In this document: positions 4,364-7,689 of the stretch, in pieces
Layout: every line of letters begins with the position of its first letter
Position numbering within the stretch: the first letter of the stretch is position 1
DNA from: a bacterium
Lineage (GTDB): Bacteria > Patescibacteriota > Patescibacteriia > JAACEG01
Assembly: GCA_027040785.1 (NCBI GenBank)
Contig: JALULG010000153.1
Location: forward strand, 1-7,689
Direction of reading: 5' to 3'
DNA: 7,689 nt
Notes under the pieces: model-generated
What the model was told of the DNA's origin: nothing
The model's database searches: none
Seen by the model: only the letters and a program-made list of their open reading frames with translations
Made by a program: the position numbers and the translations under genes

Positions 4364-7103
4364 GTTTAAAAACAAAAAAATATTTATTTTATTGATTGTT
4401 TTGGGTATTGTTTTTATGCCTTTTTTTGCTAATGCCGCCAGTGGTGGCATAGGAGGGTATTGGGAGGGGCAACTTCTTGATATTTTGTCGACCATTGTTT
4501 ATGTCGCTGTCGGAGTTGTAGGTAAGCTGATAGGATTAGTTGTTGAGTTGATGATGTCTATTGCTGAATATAATAATTTTATTTATGAGTTACCGGTAAC
4601 TACCGGTTGGCGAATTGTCGTGGATCTTTGTAATATGGGTTTTGTTTTGGTTTTATTGATTATTGCGGTTGCTTCCATTTTGCAAATTCAAAGTTATAAT
4701 TATCGGACTTGGTTGCCAAAGTTAATTTTAATGGCGATTTTAATAAATTTTTCCCGAGTAATTGCCGGCGTTTTGATAGATGCTTCAGAAGTGGTTATGT
4801 TAACTTTTGTGAATGGAATAGCTAATTTGAGCGGATCGGGCGGAGCAAGTAGCTTTATGGATGCTTTGGGTATTAATGCTTATCTTTCAATGGATATTAA
4901 TTTTAGTGATCAACTTCAATCTTTGAGAAACAAAGAGGCCGATGAAGTAAGCGCTTGGAGCATTGCCATTACCATTATATTGGCTTTATTGGTTTCTTTA
5001 ATCGCTTTGGTGGTTGTCAGTGCTATTACGATTATTTTATTGATCAGGATTGTGGCTTTGTGGGTTTTGATTATTCTATCCCCCTTTGCCTATCTTTTTT
5101 CCGCTTCTCCGGCCGGACATGCTTATGCCAGTCAATGGTGGCAAAAATTTACCAAATGGACAACTACCGGACCGGTAATGATTTTTTTTGTTTGGCTTGG
5201 TTTAAAAACCGTCAAAGCAACTCATAGTCATGTTTTTGGTACTTTACCCAATAATACACAGGTTGGTTTGGCGGCTATTGGCAGTTCGGCGGTGATGGGT
5301 GCTTTTTTATTGAGCTCGATTATGTTAATGGCTTCTTTGGTAGTGGCTCAACAATTGGGCGGTTTGGCTGCCAGAGTTGCCGGCGGAGCTTATAATATGA
5401 TAACAACCAAGGGGGATAAATTTATGAGAGGAGCTACCAGAGCTCCATTAACAGCTTCGAAGGCCGCTTTAAATTTGGGGGTTGATAAATTGCATGCCAA
5501 AACAGGAATTGATTTAAATTTTAAAAGAGTTTGGGAGGGGGTAAAAGCACAAAGAGCTAGTAATAGAGCTAAAGATTATTTGGCTGGACAAAGAGCTGCC
5601 AGTGATGCTCAATCAAAAGGAGGGCGCTTACATGGTATTTTGGCTATGAGCGGAAACCCGGGAGAAGCTTGGAATTATATTGCAAATTGGAAAAACTTTA
5701 AAGAAGGATATTACGAAAGAAGAAAAGGAGGGAAGCAAATGACCAGAGACAGAAAAGAAGCTATGAAAGAATTAAACAAGTTGGAATTCGGAGAAAATTT
5801 TATTAAAAGCGATAATAAAGAACAAAGAGAAAAATTAAAAAAATTAAGAGCGCAGAGAGCGGAAATTGATAGGGAATTAAACAGTGCCGGGATTAGTGAA
5901 GATAAAAAAAGGGAATTGGAGAAGAAAAAAGGGGAAGTGGAAGAAAGAATACAAACAGGAGAAAAACTTGAACAAGAAGGATTCAAAAGCGGTTTTGTCA
6001 ATAAAACCAAAAGAGAACAAGCAGATGAATTAGATAAATTATGGAATGAAAGGGATGAGTTGGAGGATAAACTTTTGGAAGATATGAGCGATGAGGAACG
6101 AGAATTGCTTGAGAAAAGTTTAGAAGAATTAAAAGATAGGATTGATTTTTCAGAAGATGCTTATAATAATAATATAAATACGGAAAAAGCCCAAACGGAT
6201 GAAAACGTTAAAAAAATAATTGATGATTATCAGGAAAATTTCCAAAAACTTGTTCGAGACAATGATTTGTCTATGATTGATTCCAGAAAAAAGGCCTTGA
6301 AAGATACAATCGGGAAAAATACTCCGCAATACAGTTTTGATGCCGCTTCAGCCAGGGATAGATTGGTAAGAGAAGAAATGTCAAAAATTTCAGATATTAA
6401 AAATTCAGATATATTAAATTCAATGTTAAAAGAGGCTATAGAAGAAAAAGATAAAGTTAGGATTACGGCATTGTTGAAAAAAATGGCATCTAACGGTGAT
6501 GCCAATGAATTTTTGGCCAATTTTGGTTATAGTACCGATTATAAAGGTTTACAAAAATTTATGGATGATTTGAGTGATAAAAATAGCGATAAATATGCCG
6601 GTTTCAAAAAAAGCGATGCTTATGCTTTAGGCGCCGATGTTTCGGAAATTCTTAAGGGCGTTAGACATTGGGATATGTACGGAGGGTTTAAAATGGAAAA
6701 CGGTGAATGGAAAAAAACCAGTGAGAAAGAAAAAATTATGGCTACAAACAATGAAATGTTTAAAGAACACACCCAATCATTGGTTAGAAACAATAATCGT
6801 TTGGCTTATGGAGGTTATGACGAAAACGGACATTGGAGGTTAAGTAAAAGCGGTTTGGTAACTTTAAAATTAATGGATAATGATGGAGGGATAGCGCAGT
6901 GGAGAAGTAATGGGCAATTAAATGCGGCTAAATTTTTGGCCAGCAAGGAGTCTCAGGATGCAATGAGAAAAGCCGGTATTAGTGAAGAATTGATAAAGGC
7001 TATTGAAGAAAGAGCCGGAGGCGCATCCGAAGAATCAGGTATGAACATTGATGGAGTTCTTAAAGATTTGGAAGAAAATATAAAAAATAATGAAAGTGAA
7101 TAA
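4350..7103 (+). CDS. VirB6/TrbL-like type IV secretion membrane protein with long coiled-coil tail
   Basis: 917 residues. A signal-peptide-like start (basic 1-10, hydrophobic 11-27, ANA|AS) supports the ATG used, although no Shine-Dalgarno precedes it. Further hydrophobic segments lie near 42-70, 88-112, 121-143, 203-252 (long, probably two passes), 273-288 and 307-336. The segment R233-IVALWVLIILSPFAYLFSA followed by a Pro and W263-W264 resembles the VirB6/TrbL (T4SS polytopic inner-membrane channel) signature 'R...LW.L...sPla....P......Ww'. The basic stretch after 341 suggests that the tail faces the cytoplasm. The tail (about 345-917) is charged: Lys/Glu-rich heptad-like helices at about 463-600, more helices at 615-745, then a repeat region at 776-835 (YGGF..ENGEW and YGGY.ENGHW). 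VirB6 proteins are usually far shorter, so most of this protein is extension. No VirB4, VirD4 or pilin gene is in view, so the secretion role is inferred from the membrane domain alone. Confidence 0.65.
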   Translation: MNFVKFKNKKIFILLIVLGIVFMPFFANAASGGIGGYWEGQLLDILSTIVYVAVGVVGKLIGLVVELMMSIAEYNNFIYELPVTTGWRIVVDLCNMGFVLVLLIIAVASILQIQSYNYRTWLPKLILMAILINFSRVIAGVLIDASEVVMLTFVNGIANLSGSGGASSFMDALGINAYLSMDINFSDQLQSLRNKEADEVSAWSIAITIILALLVSLIALVVVSAITIILLIRIVALWVLIILSPFAYLFSASPAGHAYASQWWQKFTKWTTTGPVMIFFVWLGLKTVKATHSHVFGTLPNNTQVGLAAIGSSAVMGAFLLSSIMLMASLVVAQQLGGLAARVAGGAYNMITTKGDKFMRGATRAPLTASKAALNLGVDKLHAKTGIDLNFKRVWEGVKAQRASNRAKDYLAGQRAASDAQSKGGRLHGILAMSGNPGEAWNYIANWKNFKEGYYERRKGGKQMTRDRKEAMKELNKLEFGENFIKSDNKEQREKLKKLRAQRAEIDRELNSAGISEDKKRELEKKKGEVEERIQTGEKLEQEGFKSGFVNKTKREQADELDKLWNERDELEDKLLEDMSDEERELLEKSLEELKDRIDFSEDAYNNNINTEKAQTDENVKKIIDDYQENFQKLVRDNDLSMIDSRKKALKDTIGKNTPQYSFDAASARDRLVREEMSKISDIKNSDILNSMLKEAIEEKDKVRITALLKKMASNGDANEFLANFGYSTDYKGLQKFMDDLSDKNSDKYAGFKKSDAYALGADVSEILKGVRHWDMYGGFKMENGEWKKTSEKEKIMATNNEMFKEHTQSLVRNNNRLAYGGYDENGHWRLSKSGLVTLKLMDNDGGIAQWRSNGQLNAAKFLASKESQDAMRKAGISEELIKAIEERAGGASEESGMNIDGVLKDLEENIKNNESE

Positions 7104-7111
7104 ATTTTAAT

Positions 7112-7689
7112 ATGTTAAAAGATAAAGATTTAAAAAGGATAAAAAAGATTTTAAACAATATTGTTTTAACAGATGATGTAAAACAAGCGATTGTTTTTTT
7201 GGAAAAAATAGTTTTAATTAAAAAAAATATTGAAATTGATATATTTAACGAAATAACAAATAAAGCAAAATTTGTCGCTTTGCCTCTGTTAAAAGAAAAA
7301 GAAATTGTCGCTTTATTTAGGGATAATTTTACAATGATTTTTTCTTTACAGGATTATGATTTGTTAAGAAAATTAAAAGCTAAAATGATTAATTTGGTTT
7401 CCTTTGATGATAGGGATAAATTAAAAAAAGAATTAAAGAAAGCTTTGGAAGAAAACGAGGAAAAAATAACCGGTAAAAAATTATTGATTAACGATCATTT
7501 GTTTTCTCCGACCGTGAGCAATTGGATAAAAGACTATATTGTTAATGTCGGAACTTCTTCGGTGGAGAAAATTAAGCAAATTCAATATTTAACTCATTCG
7601 GAGAATATTAAAAAAATAAATAAAGAGGAAAAAGAAAAAATTAAAATATTGTTAGAAATTTATGAATATTTGAAATTATCATCTAAAAC
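7112..7689 (+). CDS. Uncharacterised helical protein, 3' end off the window (partial)
   Basis: An open frame starts with ATG 8 nt after the stop of the VirB6-like gene and stays open for 192 codons to the window edge. No signal peptide or membrane segment is seen. The sequence is rich in Lys, Ile, Leu and Glu and predicted mainly helical, with helical charged stretches at 1-40, 100-118 and 165-190. A central piece, SPTVSNWIKDYIVNVGTSSV (132-151), then QIQYLTHSENIKKI and an acidic/basic helix ending YEYLKLSS, is the most distinctive part. From memory this layout (P-T-x-x-N-W-ihK-D-Y, then a 'Y-ahx-S-xN-xK' segment) recurs in poorly described Patescibacteria proteins, but I cannot verify this. 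The spacing implies co-transcription with the VirB6-like gene and perhaps a shared job. No Shine-Dalgarno; the start context AATATG matches four other starts in the window. Confidence 0.75.
   Translation, partial: MLKDKDLKRIKKILNNIVLTDDVKQAIVFLEKIVLIKKNIEIDIFNEITNKAKFVALPLLKEKEIVALFRDNFTMIFSLQDYDLLRKLKAKMINLVSFDDRDKLKKELKKALEENEEKITGKKLLINDHLFSPTVSNWIKDYIVNVGTSSVEKIKQIQYLTHSENIKKINKEEKEKIKILLEIYEYLKLSSK

Noticed and set aside
5711..6520. Minus-strand Ser/Leu/Phe-rich open frames inside the VirB6-like gene
   Set aside because: They mirror the Lys/Glu-rich coiled-coil codons of the plus strand and have no promoter or ribosome site.
1..7689. UGA recoded as Gly or Trp, as in some Patescibacteria lineages
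   Set aside because: No gene needs an in-frame TGA to be read through; conserved Trp and Gly positions use normal codons. UGA is not seen as a stop either, so this window is only weak evidence.
1..7689. CRISPR array, tRNA, insertion sequence or attachment site
   Set aside because: No regularly spaced direct repeats, cloverleaf-like segment, transposase or terminal repeats were seen; the intergenic space is only 159 and 89 bp.

Overview
The window is a very AT-rich bacterial fragment. Gene packing, short spacers, general absence of Shine-Dalgarno sequences and the gene mix (PEGA-domain membrane protein, VirB6/TrbL-like protein with a huge tail, lysine/isoleucine-rich orphan) suggest a Candidate Phyla Radiation (Patescibacteria) genome, perhaps a Parcubacteria-type lineage. 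This is inference from style and gene content; no 16S or ribosomal gene is present. All frames read with the standard bacterial code. The visible stops are TAA and TAG.

Left part (1-3627, minus strand): a tight four-gene run read from right to left, murA > ispG > ispH > PEGA-domain protein. Spacers are 2 nt, a 17-nt overlap and 1 nt, so this looks like one translationally coupled operon. A good sigma70-type promoter (TTTACA, 17 nt, TACAAT) lies just upstream of murA. MurA commits UDP-GlcNAc to peptidoglycan. IspG and IspH are the last two steps of the MEP isoprenoid pathway, which supplies the precursor of the undecaprenyl carrier used for the same wall. The theme is therefore cell-envelope precursor supply. 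Catalytic and cluster-binding residues are intact in all three enzymes.

Middle (3751-4349): a self-contained minus-strand unit for a small secreted orphan protein. It has its own consensus promoter, about 70 nt of leader with a hairpin, the only strong Shine-Dalgarno in the window, and a clean intrinsic terminator that separates it from the murA promoter.

Right part (4350-7689, plus strand): a divergent transcript starts with a 917-residue multi-spanning protein. Its N-terminal third looks like the VirB6/TrbL inner-membrane channel component of type IV secretion systems. Its C-terminal ~570 residues form a charged, partly coiled-coil tail with an internal YGG-ENG-W repeat. Eight nt later a second gene of unknown function begins and runs off the window. 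The intergenic gap between the divergent genes is only 89 bp. It holds a perfect AT-only inverted repeat over the minus-strand -10 box, while the minus-strand -35 box lies inside the first codons of the plus-strand gene. No RNA gene, CRISPR array, transposon or attachment site was seen.
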